A stretch of DNA of 64,000 nucleotides from Pempheris klunzingeri. Its lineage: Eukaryota > Chordata > Actinopteri > Acropomatiformes > Pempheridae. The stretch is from the NCBI RefSeq assembly GCF_042242105.1, contig NC_092013.1:29694990-29758989 (forward strand), read 5' to 3'. Each line of letters opens with the position of its first letter. Position 1 is the stretch's first letter. A program made the translations under genes and the position numbers. Positions 50,401 to 63,600 of this stretch are shown one piece after another. The notes beneath the pieces are model-generated. The model worked only from the letters and a program-made list of their open reading frames with translations. It made no database searches and was not told the DNA's origin.

Positions 50401-52748
50401 GCTCCGCTGCAGAGATTTAGATAGAACATCTCATTTTTCAGCCCCGGCTGTGTCATGGAACAAAATCACATTTCATACTGAGGACTCTACGAAGTGACTG
50501 CTGTGGTTAAGTTATTACAGTGTTTTTGAAATGAAAGAGGATTTTCCCCATCACACCCCCCCCCATTGGTGCTCTAAATATTGCCTTTATCTCTCGATAC
50601 ATCTGTCCATACCTCCAGATATTCATCCATCTGAATGTTAGAGCTGTACTTTGGCTCAGATGTTAACATCTGCTTCCAGTTAAATCTCCCTGTGAGGAGA
50701 CGGAAGGTGTACACGCCAGGAAACAAAGCAGCTCCAGCAGACATCATTTACTTTTAATTGCTTGCAATATTTTCTTTGTTCCTTTCCACTTAAATGCTTC
50801 CTCAACAGGAGGAAGCTGCTGAGCTGTCAGGTTGAAAATTGGGCAGTGAGGTGGAGTAAAGCCAACAGATGGTTTCTAAACCTGGTGCCATTTGGTGCCG
50901 GGCAGAAAACACTTAGCAGTAAAAACCAAAACAAAGAGCTGAAAGACGTTGAAACGCTGTGTGGAGCTGAGGGGACTTGGGACCCCTTTTTACATAATGC
51001 AGTCATTTGATTTTTAAAAAAATATTGATTAGTGCAGCTGTAAACATTTCTGTTGTAAGAAAGAGCATCCAACCCTAAAGTGGGCTAAAAAGACAGCCGT
51101 GCAACTTGTCCAGAAAAACTGCCACTTTGGTACCTCAAGACATCTTCATAATTTAAATTGTAGGATACAAATCTTTTAAAGCAGTTTTTTTCTAAATACT
51201 TTCTTCTCAGTCCTTCCTGGGCTCTCAGAGGACCTGGCACAGATTGTCCTGCCTTTTGGCAGCGTGACTTATGGATTTAGTTACCTTGAGAATTTTGGCT
51301 TAACTGCAGCTTTTGTGCCTGTACACTGAAGAAGACTGTGGCATCCTCTTTGGTTGGCATGTTTGTCATGTGGTGCATGTTTTTAAATATCCCAAGAAAA
51401 TGCTACTAAATCATGCATCAAGTTTAAGGTGGAGAGACAGCGCTGTACACATATAGTGGACAAACTTGTGCTAAGAGAAGGGTCGGTGTTGGTCCGACGT
51501 CTTTGGCCGGTCCGGTGTATCCTCGATGTTCAGTGAACACACAGAGCCACACATAGTGTCAGGCAGCCAGTCGAGCTCAGGGCCCCGACCGCTGCAGCGG
51601 TGCGCCGGGCTGAGCAAATGAAAGAAGTAAATAAGGCGTTTGTGCCACGAGGAGGCCGAGCTGAACTGGCTGACCCATGATTTTATTAAGGCAGCATGCG
51701 CACGGCAGGGGGCGGACCATGATTCAGAGCGCCACAGCAGAAGAATCTGTAAATATACTTTCTCACACTCAGCAGGTCAACATACACAGCGTGCAGAGTA
51801 TCTGCTTCACTTGGCTAACTTTAATGTCCTACCCTCTGGTTTGTATGTAGCCGCCCAGCCTCTACTTCCTCCTCTTCAATTCTCTCTTCCTTTTCGCTGC
51901 AGGCTGAGTCAGCAGTGCAGGCGATCCATCAGAGCCGACGGGAGGTGTTGGAAGAAGCCTGCCGCTCCTACACCCGCAAACGCAGAGTCCTCATCCCCGA
52001 GGACCTGAAGCACGTCATCGTGGACGACCAGCACGGCTTGCTGTACTGCTATGTGCCCAAAGTGGCCTGCACCAACTGGAAGCGGGTGCTCATGGTCCTG
52101 ACGGGCGTCGCCGGGTCCCCCCGAGACCCACTGGCCATCCCCGCCAACGAGGCCCACGTCGCAGGGAACCTCCGCACCCTGTCGGAGTACTCCACCTCCC
52201 AGATTAACCAGCGCCTGCGCTCCTACCTGAAGTTCGTCTTCGTACGCGAGCCCTTCGAGCGGCTGGTGTCTGCATACCGCAACAAGTTCACGCGGAGCTA
52301 CAACACAGCATTCCATAAACGATATGGCACGAAGATCGTGCGGCGGCACAGGCCAGACCCACAGCCGGAGGCTCTGGAGAGAGGAAACGACGTCTCCTTT
52401 GAGGAGTTTGTGTATTACCTTGTGGACCCGGCCACCCAGCGCGAGGAGCCCTTCAACGAGCACTGGGAGCGGGTGCACTCGCTGTGCCACCCCTGCCTCA
52501 TCCACTACGACGTGGTGGGGAAGTATGAGACGCTGGAGCAGGACTCCAGCTACGTGCTCCAGCTGGCCGGGGTGGAAGACCAGGTCAGCTTCCCCGCCTC
52601 GTCCAAGAGCACCAGGACTACAGGAGACATGGCGGCCCAGTTCTTCCACAACATCAGCCCCTTCTACCAGAAGAAGCTGTACAACCTCTACCGCATGGAC
52701 TTCCTGCTCTTCAACTACTCCACACCAGCCTACCTCAAGTTTAGATGA
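35164..52748 (+). CDS. chst13: Carbohydrate (chondroitin 4) sulfotransferase 13
   Basis: Three coding exons: 35164-35257, 45197-45276 and 51903-52748, giving 339 residues (human CHST13 is about 341). The protein is a type II Golgi membrane enzyme that moves sulfate from PAPS to the 4-O of GalNAc in chondroitin. Residues 1-8 are a basic tail and 9-25 a membrane anchor ([17 protein letters not shown]). The stem is encoded by exon 2 ([11 protein letters not shown]). The catalytic domain from about residue 90 has the 5'-phosphosulfate site [10 protein letters not shown] (110-119) and the 3'-phosphate site [17 protein letters not shown] (171-187). Further family motifs are [14 protein letters not shown] and the C-terminal [15 protein letters not shown]-type and [10 protein letters not shown] and [18 protein letters not shown] match CHST13 more closely than CHST11. 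N-glycosylation sequons include NIS and NYS. The exon 2 donor is GTCGGT, a weak site. Antisense and alternate-frame open frames over exon 3 are shadows. Confidence 0.95.
36567..36690. repeat. Dispersed repeat family B, copy 2
   Basis: TTTTCCTCCAAATTGGCTCT, GGTTCTTGACG, TCTAACAGACCGGCC and TGTAATCAAGGATGTGTTG parallel the copy at 17738-17870. Located in chst13 intron 1. Confidence 0.5.
38471..38907. mobile_element. Repeat family A, copy 2, complete with TIRs
   Basis: The left end (AAATGACTGGTAGGTAGTAA, then GTGTTGGAACTGGTCCAGTA near 38493) is the inverted complement of the right end (GATCTACTGGACCAGTTCCA then GTCATTTA). The arms are about 45 bases long with a few changes. TA-like dinucleotides lie at both borders, but no clear duplication. 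No transposase is present, so it is a roughly 440-bp non-autonomous DNA element (MITE). The interior shares about 220 nearly identical bases with 1620-1840 and a hairpin core with 62271-62385. Confidence 0.75.
41311..41343. repeat. (TG)n microsatellite
   Basis: Pure TG run in chst13 intron 1. Confidence 0.9.
43078..43128. repeat. (CA)n microsatellite
   Basis: CA run with one GCACAC interruption in chst13 intron 1; a short CTT array (about 43350-43370) and a TG run (about 43399-43415) lie nearby. Confidence 0.9.
45277..51902 (+). other. chst13 intron 2
   Basis: A 6.6-kb intron with a TG microsatellite at 47468-47493 and a GT/G run near 49409-49433. No exon or RNA gene recognised on either strand. 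Confidence 0.6.
47468..47493. repeat. (GT)n microsatellite
   Basis: Pure GT run in chst13 intron 2. Confidence 0.85.
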
Positions 52749-53352
52749 GGCTGGGACGTCACTCATCCACGGACTCCCCTTTAACTCACGGAGCCTGGAC
52801 TCATTTTAAGGCCTGGCTGTGGACAAATACTGATGAAAATGTTTCCTGATTAGAGCTCCAAAGTAAATGAGCAGAGCAGAACATCAGGCTGAAGAGCGTC
52901 TGTGCACACAGAGGGTACGAGTAGGAGAGGACGTTTCATCACAAGTGGACAGTTACTGCCTGAAGACGGCGGATGATGTTTTACTGTAAACGGTGGTCAG
53001 TGGACGTCCGTCACTGCCTCTGAGTGTGTGAATCACATTCAACTTCTGGTTGTTGTCTGCTGTTTCAAAAGTGTCATTTGCACGATAAATGTAATCTCTA
53101 CAAGGTGCAGTAGCATATTTAAAGTATTAAAAGCTTATTTAGACAGTGAATGTCTCCATGTGCCTTTTGATCGTGGGCCTCCCTCCACCTCAGCAGACAA
53201 GGACAACTTTTGTAACTGTGACTGTTTTTTGTTTTTGTGCTGTAGGAAGAGATTTTTGTGTAACTATATTGACTTAATTTATTGTGTTGTTTTTTTGACC
53301 CTACAAAGTCAGACAAACCAAAATAGTTATATAGTTTCTCTCACAGTTTTCA

Positions 53353-53358
53353 AATAAA
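53353..53358 (+). terminator. chst13 poly(A) signal
   Basis: AATAAA 605 bases after the chst13 stop, within TTTTCAAATAAATGC and followed by a T/G-rich stretch. Confidence 0.7.
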
Positions 53359-53378
53359 TGCATTTCAGCAAGAATTTG

Positions 53379-53384
53379 TTTATT
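53379..53384 (-). terminator. Candidate slc41a3 distal poly(A) signal
   Basis: Complement reads AATAAA. If used, the slc41a3 3' UTR is about 1.3 kb and its end meets that of chst13. A nearer candidate at 54506-54511 (also AATAAA on the complement) would give a UTR of about 180 bases. Confidence 0.35.
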
Positions 53385-54689
53385 GGTTTAAAGACTGGAG
53401 TCATTCATGTTCTGGTGCTCGACACACACAGATATACAGACGTCCTGCACAACAGTCAGGACTCACCGTACATGTCCTAATTTCAATCATGGCTGCAAAG
53501 ATGTCACGTAGAAGTGTTTTTTTGTTTTGTTTTTTTACAAATGTGAGTCCAGTCAAGCTTGATGTCACTGTGAAAACATTATCACCATCTTTGGCTGCTA
53601 TGTTCAGATCAGTAAAGACAAGCATGTTTCTAAAAGTGCATATATGAAACAACTGAACACGGAGATCTGTACTAAACCATGTGTTCACAAAAACAGCACA
53701 AAGAAACAGCTGTATCGTCAACACCTGGAACACACACTAACACAGAGACAGTTCGGTACAACAGGTTATAGTCGGTGGCACTGTGCTGCACACAAAATAA
53801 AATATCCAGTAGAAACTTGAAAAGACCAAACTCAGAGTTCATTGGAACACGTCGGAGAACTGAAGGCTTATTGGGGCTTAAAGGCACAGAGCTACATAAA
53901 ATGAACACAGCAAAACCTGACATTCATCCAGACAGTGCAGCATCTGATTTAATATACATTTACACTCAGTTCTATGTAATTATTATTATTATTGCCTTAA
54001 TACAATCATTTGCCATCTAACATTGAAGCGCTGACGATAGGTGTACAGATGTGCCAACGGTGAACAGCACAGTGGATCTACAGCGTCCCCACCTGTGACC
54101 ACGTTGGGTGGATGTTTCTACAGAGCTGAGCTGGGCGGTGTTGGTGCTGAGATCTGTGCAACTTCAGGGAACAACTAGTGACCACAGTGAGCTGGCAAAT
54201 ACTGAGATCAACGTGCAAAAACGTCCACACTTTCCTCCACTTATTCTTTCCTGTTTTCACCCAGGTTCTTTCCACTGTTTCCCCTATCGACGCTGAAATG
54301 TTTGTGCCTCAGTCCTGAGCACAAAGGGACATTTTGAGCACAGAAAATGGTTTGTTTTTCTTTTCTCTTAGTACATAAGTTGTATTGTGTGTGGAGAATT
54401 TATCACTCAAAAATAATTTGATTTGTGCAAACAAAAATCACAAAACAGGGAATTGGAGAGCAGAAGAGTAAATCTTTGTGTACACAGTTGAGCACGGAAT
54501 AGATTTTTATTTGCTCAAATGTAATTATTGCTAAATAATTTATGTGCTTTCCAGAATATATCTTCATGTCCCACCAGGCGCTCAGTATTGAGGCACAGCT
54601 TTAACACTGTACTTCCCTCTTAAATCCAGTGACTCTGCAGTGTGTTTCAGCCTCTCGCATACAGAGAACAGTACATTCAGGTGTCCGTG
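53385..54689 (-). other. slc41a3 3' UTR or spacer
   Basis: No coding content on either strand. Depending on which poly(A) signal is used, part or all of this stretch is slc41a3 3' UTR. Confidence 0.4.
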
Positions 54690-57600
54690 TCACCCTCCAG
54701 TCCCAGGAGAGCTGCCCATCAGAATCAGCCGGAAGCTCAGAGCCAAGAAGCCGGTCCCCAGCAGGTCACCCAGCGCCGTGAGGTAGGGGATGGAGAAGTT
54801 GTCCGGGTCCAGTCCCCTTCGCCACAGCCACTGCACCATCAGGCCGGCCAGGCAGAGCAGAATCACCACCTGGACAGTGACAGTAACTGGAGCTCTGGAA
54901 GGTTGTCTTGGAAGATTGAGTGAGTCGCATAAGAGTACACAGTACACTGACCTGAAGCAGAGCTGCAGACAGGTAGCACATGATGAAGGTGGGCGTCATG
55001 GCAGTATGGCCCCCCTGCAGGAGGTGGATGGTGTACAGGAAGAGGAGGTGACCCGGGACCACCAGGAGGACCAGGACTCTGGCTGATTTGGAGTTCACAT
55101 CTGGATAAACACAGAATGAGTCGTGTCCAGTTTCACCTCTAAGCTGTTCTGGAGTTTCCTTTAGCTACTGGGTTAGGGGTTATGTCATCATAAATGCTTT
55201 CAAATAAACTGCCATCAGCTAGTTGAAGATCCTGTGAACAGAAGAGACGGTGGTGGAGATGATCGGTACTTTTTTTAGAAATACTCAGATCTTTGATTCA
55301 AACTAAAGTAGAGATGTCACAGTGTAGAAATACTCTGTCACAAGTGAACGACTTGTGAAGGATTATCAGCTAAATGTGCTTCAAGTATCAAAAGTACTCA
55401 TTATGCAGAGTGACTTTGGAGCCAATTTTAGATACATTGTGTGCTACTGAGTAGATTGGTATCAGCATACCATATGTTTTTATGTAAAAGGTGTAGTATT
55501 CTAGCTGGTGCTGTATGTATGAGTGTCAGATAAATGTAGTGGAGTAAAAAGCACAATGTTTCCCTCTGAACTGTTGTCAAAACTGTACTTAGTTTACGTC
55601 TCTGTGCTGGTTTTAAAGGAATAGTTTGACAACTTGGGAAACAGCCTTATTCTCATGGAGTCGTTTCTCTAAAACAGACTGCAGGCCGCAGACCGTGTTG
55701 CCAACCACACTAAAGCTAAAGCCTGCTTTATGGGCTTTAACAAGACTGTTGGTCAGCTGGTAATGACTTCTCGACTGATAATCTGTGGTGAAGGGCCACA
55801 CTTTGGTTTCTTTGTGCCTGACCTGGGGAGCAGAAGGTAGCACAGGGTCCAGGACAGCTCACACTTTTAAAGGGAAGAACTCCAGGGACACCCCAGTAGT
55901 GGAGGTGGGTGGACATCCTGCTGGCCTGGATGGCCACCAGATTTCCCCCCACACCTGCACGGAAAGGTTCGGCACCGATCAGTCCTGTCATTAACATTCA
56001 TCACAACCAGGAGGAAGACAATAAAAAAATACACCTGCATGGCGCTGAACGTTTCACAGTATGTTTTAACGTTAGCTGATGTGAACTTCTCGTCGCTCCG
56101 CCTCCTACCTGCTGCTGTTCTCTCATCATCTTAAATCATTACCGGACTACTCAGTAGAAAATGAGAGGAAAGACTCTCAGAGAAATGAGTCACTGTCCAA
56201 ACAGTAATTCTGCCTGAAACCTACTCGACAGTGATCCCTAACAGGACCTCTTGGGTTTGGAAAAGGCGACCTGGATGTTGTACTGCATTCATTGTAGCAC
56301 CGCCGCCCCCCCAGGCTGATTTCATTAGCAGCAGAACAAAACCTCTTGGCTCCCTGAGCTTTGGAGCACATGGATCCTTTAGAGCAGACAGGGGCTGTTC
56401 TGGCAGCGGTGGATGTAACTAAGTACATTTACATGATTATTTCCATTTCATGCTACTTTATACTTCTACTCTACAACATTTCAGAGGGAAATGTTGTAGT
56501 TTTTACTCATTTGACAGCTGTAGGTAACAGAATACAGATCCTTTATTTTAGTAAAAATAGCAACACCAAGAAAAAGAAACTCCATTAGAAGTATAAGTCC
56601 TGCACCAAAAGTACATGAGTATTATCAAGTAGGAGTATCAGTTAAAGTTAAGGTGCTCACTGTGCTTAAAAGTGGCTGCTCAGAGTGTTTCCTGAACTTA
56701 GAACACATGATGCACTGTTATGTTTAAAAGTTCATCATACGTGTAAAATCTTAGCATAGTGCAGTGAAGAGGACCTGCAGCTGTCAGATAAATGACTAAA
56801 ACCCAGAAATATTTTTCTCTGAGATGTAGTGGAGTAAATGTAGAAAGTAGCATAAGATGGAAATACAGAAAGTACAGTAGTTAAGTAAATGGACAGTACT
56901 TTACAGTACAGTAGATTTTCAATGCTAAACCTCGGAAGGTGAAACACTGTGCTGTTCTGTACCGTCAGTACTTTTGACACTTTCAGTACATTTTGTTCTT
57001 ATTTCATTCCTCTGTCCACTGTTGAAATCCAGACTTCTATTTGTATTTTCTTCCACTTCTGTATTTCTACTTTTACTTGAGTAAAGGACCTGAGTACTGC
57101 TTCCGCTCCTGGTCTCTGGTCAACAGACACGAGGGGCGAGCGCTGAATTGGAATGCAAATGTGCTTCCTGGTCTGGATTGTGATACATACAGGAGTCTTT
57201 GGTGGCTCTGAGGCTGGCAGAGATGCTGCACAGACGGGAGCCAGTGGATGCATAGTTGGCATTCTGATCAGGCCTGTGGTTTATGTAAAGACCATTGTTA
57301 TTCCTCTCTACTTAGTATGCTGCTTTGTGGGCAGCTAGCTTGGATCGGTGAAGATCTGGCCCTACGCGCCTCTCTGAGGTCCCTTTGACAAGGAGGAGAC
57401 TGCTCAACTCCAGCGGCACTTTAAAACTTCATGACTGATTAACAGCTCACATTTGAGGCTCTTTTAAATGATAATGGGATTAGCTGCTGGGCGCCTGCAT
57501 GCTCCAACAACTTCCACATGACATCAGTTGGCATGTGGCTTTTTTATTGATAATAATGAAGCTAGTTATGAAGCTTAAATGCCAGTCTTCAAAGATTATG

Positions 57601-60600
57601 ACTGTTGAAACACTATAACCCCAAATCCCAGCTCCGCTTGCTCCCTCAGGAAAACATGTCAGTGGTTATTTCTCTGCTCAGAGCATGTGGAAGAAATGCC
57701 ACAAACTGGGACACAACACAACCTCATTGTGTGTGCCGTGCTTAGTGGGGTTTAACAGAGTTACTTCTGAGCTGACTGTACCTCTTAAAACAGTCAGTCA
57801 CTCCAAGCCGGTCTGTCTCTGTAGGCTTTACTGAAGTAAAAATATTAATATCACTGTTCAAATGTACAACTAAGTATTACTGATGTAACGGTACACAAGT
57901 GTTATCATTAAAAAATATACTGAAAGTATCAAAAGCAAAAGGACCCTTTCAGGCTTATTCCTCATGACAAGTTATGACTAAAGATGTGAATCTTAGAAGC
58001 AACTCAATACCAAATTGTGCCATTTGATGAAATTTTAGTCACTTGAAATTTTCGTGCACCTTAAAAAAGCTGATTTTTGGGTCGACACAAACAGCCCAAT
58101 ATTCAAAAACTACTCCAACAGCTCAAAGTGAGTAAGCTCAGTGAAGGCCATGAGATGCAGCTGAGAGCTCCAGCAGAAGGAGCTCAGCGTGTTGCCTGTT
58201 GGCAGAGTTGTTCACCATTGATGACTGGAGTGAAGACTGCCATGCCTTCGAAGTTCGGGTTGCTGACTGTCTTATCCAGAATCAGACCACCAACACTGGG
58301 GAGAGGACAACACACAGTAATCATAATAATGACGGAAACTTAAAAATCTAATTCCACAGTAGCATCATACTTTCCCATACATGCATGTGTTATTCCAGTA
58401 AAAATGAAAATGTAACAATCCAATTTCATTTTCATTGTCACAGACACAGACAGGCGTTCTGTGACTGTATTAAAATGGAAGAGGAAAAGCTTGTGGTCAC
58501 ATGTAAGTGAAAGATTTAAAGACAGAAAGAAATCAGACATACAGTGGATATAAGAAATGCCAGGTTTGAGTCTGCCTGCCTACCACCTTCCTATAAATAA
58601 TTTCAGAACTTTTTCCACCTTCAATGTGACCTATAACCTGTACAACTCAAGTGAAAACAAACTGAAATCTTTTAGGGGGGGGGGGGGAGTAAAAATAAAA
58701 AACTAAAATAATGTGGTTGCATAAATATGCACACTCTTAAACTAATACTTTGTTGTCACATGTACTACACAGCCAGTACCTGCCAGAAATTCCTGCAGCT
58801 CCTTTAATGTTGCTGCAGGCCTCTTGGCAGCCTCCCTGACCACTTTTCTTCTTTCTTTCATTAATTTTGGAGGGACGTCCAGTCCTTATCTAATGCCTTG
58901 GAAAGTCTTTTGTACCCGTCTCCTGACTGATACCTTTTAACAATGACATCCCTCTGACTCTTTGGAAGCTCTCTGCGGACCATGGCTTTTACGACTAAGA
59001 AAATGTCATCCATCCATCCACTGTCTACACCGCTTATCCGTCAGGGTCGCGGGGGAGCTGGAGCCAATCCCAGCTGACTTCGGCCAAGAGTCGGGGTCAC
59101 CCTGGACTGGACACCAGCCAATCACAGGGCCAACATATATAGAGACAGACAACCACTCACTCACACCTACGGGCAATTTAGAGTCACCAATTAAACCAAT
59201 GTGCATGTCTTTGGATTGTGGGAGGAAGCCAGAGTACCCGGAGAGAACCCACGCTAGCATGGGGAGAACATGCAAACTCACACACACAGAAAGAGCCCGG
59301 GTTCAAACGAACGATCCAAACCTGGAACCTTCTTGCTGTGAGGCAACAGTGCTGACCACAGCACCACCATGCTGCCCCCCACTAGAACAGCTGAACTGTA
59401 TTTGGGGTTAATCAGAGGCACTTTAAATGATGGCAGGTGTGTACTGACTCCTGTTTAACATGATTCTGAATGTGACTGGTTCATTCTGAACACAGTCCCC
59501 AGTTATAAGAGGGTGTGCACACACACAAGGCTGAGTGCTGTAGTAAACTCAAAAGGTGCTTCAACAAAGTATTAGTTTAAGGGTGTGCATATTTATGCAA
59601 CCACATTATTTTAGTTTTTTATTTTTACTCCCCCCCTAAAAGATTTCAGTTTGTTTTTCACTTCATTTATCTTGGTCTCATTTTTCTACATCACACAAAC
59701 CTGGCATTTTAACAGGGCTGTGGAGACTTTTTATATCCACTGGATGTGTTGATATGTGATATGATATGTTATGTGATCAGAGAGGTAAGATGGTGGCAGC
59801 CACAGCGCCACAGGTCACCTGCTCACCTGCTGATGCACATGGCCAGGATGACTGGCTGCCAGCCTGACTTTAGGACCTCTCTGATTGGTGGAGAGCGACG
59901 GGCAACAATGACCCACACTGGGATGAGGAGCAGGAAGAAGCCACAGGCAGCAGCAGCCAGGTACCAAAAGTCTGGAGGGCAACACAGAATAAACATCTCT
60001 GATTACACTCTTCATATGACACAGAAAAGGCCTTCTGAATAGAAATGGCATTCAAAGATTGAGTGGTGGACTCTGCTGCCCTCTGCTGGCACAAATACTC
60101 CCCACTCACCACATTCTGGTCCATGTGCAGACTTTTGATCATGGTTAATACCACAGAAGCCGATCTAGACCAGGTGTCCCCCTCTGATCATTAAACTAGT
60201 CTCCACACATATCAGAGGTGTGGACACCCACCAACTGGGACTCATGGGGTGTTTGTGATGTGATGTGTGACCTCTGACCTCTGTAACTGTAGAAGAGGCT
60301 GCTGATCCCGGCGAGCAGCGACAGGGTGATGAGGTCTCCCAGGCTGGCGGCGATGGGCGTGGCCACATTATCCGGGTTGATGCCCACTTTCCTGGATCCA
60401 ATAATCACGGCCACCATCACCAGACCTGAAGGCACAAGATGAAGACTTGACAACAGAAGTGAAACGACACATGAAGCTCTGCTGTGTCTCCGTCCCACTC
60501 TGACCTAGACACAGCGCGGCGATGAACGCTGTGGTGACGCTGCTGGCACACAGCACTGCAGCCTGGATGATGTCCACTTTGCCCCTGGTGACACCCCCGA

Positions 60601-63600
60601 GACCCACTGCCGCAACCGCTGCCATGAAGCCCACCACTGTGGCCTGGACCTGGGGAGGCAGGACAGGGCAGAGGGGCATCAGTCTTCACTGTGTCCTACC
60701 CTGTCTCTCTGCCTGTCTCAGAGAAAACAGACACCGACTGGACAAAAGATTTAGAGGAAGACAAAGAAGAAGAAGAAGAAGAGAGGGAAATGTGTGGAAT
60801 ATGGAAAAGTGCACACACATTCCACACAAGTCCAGTATTAAATAGATTTTAGAAAAAAAACACTATGAAATGTATAATGTGGACTCATGTGGAGGATCCA
60901 TCCATCTATTAATCCACTGCTCCTTCAGGGTCGTGGGGGGGCTGGAGCCACTCCCAGCTGTGTTCGGGCGAGCAGCAGGACACACCCTGGACTGGTCACA
61001 TAGAGACAGACAACCATTCATGCTCACACTCACACTTACAGGTGGATTAGAGTCAAACATTAACCTGCATGTCTTTGGACTGTGGGAGGAAGCCAGAGAA
61101 CCTGGAGACATCCCACACAAGCACAGGGGGAACATGACAAGTCCACACAGAGAGACCCCAGGGTGCAAACCAAACTGTGAAATGTGACACTTCATATATG
61201 AAAAGGCTGCTTTGATTTCACACAACCAGCTTGTTACTGTTTTAGATGCGACAACACACCCACACACGCTGTATAACCGACTGTCCACAGTAAGAAACTG
61301 GCTTAATGACTCATCTCAGATCTGATACAAGTGAAAAATGAATGTTATCACAGTGAATCAGACAGTAAAATGCTGCACCTGATCACGTCTCAGGTCCATC
61401 TCTTGAGTGCCCTCCTTTTTCCACTTTAAAAATGAATCTATTGACCAGTCTGCCCCCCCGTCCCTGTTACCTGAACCTGTTACATTTTCTATCTGAACAT
61501 CTGATTTCTCTGAACAGTTTTTTCAGTCTTGGAGGTGAATCTGTCACTTCACTTACACTTCTTTTATTAACCTCACCAGCACTTGGTATGCCTGTACATG
61601 GGTACACACACTGCACAGGCACACATCAATCATAGAGCACTCTGCTCACTTCACAATTGAGTTGCAACACTGGGGAACATGGGGAAATATAACTGAGAAA
61701 TAAGGAATGGTAGTACTTCTGCATTAGCTAGTTTGTATTTATAATGCACCCTGCTGCATGTACAACATGCAGTTACCTGGTAGAAAGAATGTTTTAGCCA
61801 ACAATGGCAGACAATCAGCACAGTTTTTGATTCTATGCTCCAATATCTCAACACAACCACCATTTGGAAACCATGTCCAGCAGTTATCCTGTCTCTAATT
61901 GTCTGAGAGGCATTAGTGAGGTGTTTAAGATGGGAGACATTCTAGCAGAGATAGATGTAGTGTGTTATTAATAGGCCGGAGAGCAGTGTGTCACCTGAAT
62001 GAGAGCCAGGTTACAGAACACCATCCTCCACTGCTGCCAGGCCTCATCCATCTGCCCCATGTTGGCCTGTGGACGGAAACAGGTTCACATCACCACATTT
62101 CTCAATCACATGGCAGTGGGAACAACTTTTAAAGGGTCATTTCTGTATTTTTCTAAAACCTGGGCCATATTTTTACATGTTAAAGAACACAGGAGTTGCT
62201 GCTGTACTGCTGCCTTGATGGGTTAGTTTGCTTTTTGGTTCATGTGAGTCCTGTTTTCAGTGAGGTAAAAAAAAGTGTGTTTTTGTGAATGTAGTCTGGT
62301 GTGTGTGCAGAGATACAACGGCTGTTTGTGGTTAAACCAAAAGGATCCTACAGGTCTATCTCTGTAGGGATCCTTTTGGATCCAAGTTACACAATCAGCC
62401 AACTTGGTGTCCATGTGTGCGGACAGCGTCATACTACAAAAATGATCTGTAAATTATTTGTAAATGTTTAAGATACTCTAATAATCACCATCTCTTTTTG
62501 GTGTGTGTGTGTGTGTGTGTATCCACTCACTGCTGTCGACAGTCTGGATGCCAATGTCATCTCCAGATTCCCTTTCAGCCCCACCAGGGCTGGCACCAAG
62601 ATAAACACCTCTGAGATCTCCTTGAACACCTCCCAGTGCTGAAAGACACCACAGCGGCTTTTGAACGCACCGTCTGCTCCTAACGAGCTCGTCGGACACG
62701 GCCAAGAAATGTTTCGTTCACTGGACATTTAGCTTTGTGTTGTAATTTAGTACTTCTTCACTGAACCTTGTTCTGGGGCAGCATGATCAGTCAGTTTCCG
62801 GCCACCCGATGAATGTAAAACAAATGCTCTCTCTCTCTTTTAGCTCTGATTTTGGTCTCCACCACCTCCTGATGGAAATATTTGTCTCTTTAGCTGCTAG
62901 ATGCACCACGTTGTTCACCAGCTGCTCTGGCAGTTTCTAGTGCACTGCAAATGTCAGTTTCATATAGGGAGTATAGTAAGTATGTAGGAAATGATCCCTG
63001 AGGCCTTCTTCAAGGCTCTGACAACCAATTTCCTCAATCAGCTTCGAACTCTGGGCAATATGGGTGTACATGAACACAACATTTTCTACCAAAGTTAAAA
63101 CAGACTCAGTTATCTCATGGGAGATTTTCTGTCTGAGTATTTCTCATTGGTTTGAAGTGGGCTCGTGAAAACTAGTGAAGTCATGCGCTTCGCTCCACCA
63201 CACAAATACAGCAACGTCTGAATGTGAGCTCCCAGCACTCCCTCACATCTGTCAGTCAAATCTGATCAGAACACACCCCCACTGATGAGGCAGATTACTG
63301 CAGCAGATTTTTTTAATAATGTTAAACTCATAAGAAGTAACAATGTCAAACAATGTCAGCCACCTCTGGCATTAGAACAGTCTGAGCAGGGAGCGCTGAT
63401 TGATTTGATGAGGGCCTGGACATTTCCACGTATCCCCCTGAAACCTGATCTATCTGACCTGTTTACGCTTCAGCTAGTGGGTGGTCGACCTGCCGCATAA
63501 TTCAGGGCGTCTGTCATGTCGTACTGCTGGTGAGGTATTTTCAAGCAGTCCAGCAGGCTGAGAGCCATTAGGTGGCTCTGTGATGCTGCCGTGTGCCTCG

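Noticed and set aside
51909-52766. 285-residue minus-strand frame over chst13 exon 3
   Set aside because: Antisense shadow of the conserved GC-rich catalytic exon; the sense frame matches CHST13 throughout.
52324-52809. 161-residue alternative plus frame in chst13 exon 3
   Set aside because: Ser/Thr/Arg-rich out-of-frame translation of the same exon.
59006-59411. 149-residue plus frame and 93-residue minus frame
   Set aside because: Both lie in a common dispersed repeat (family D) that has a second copy at 60895-61177.
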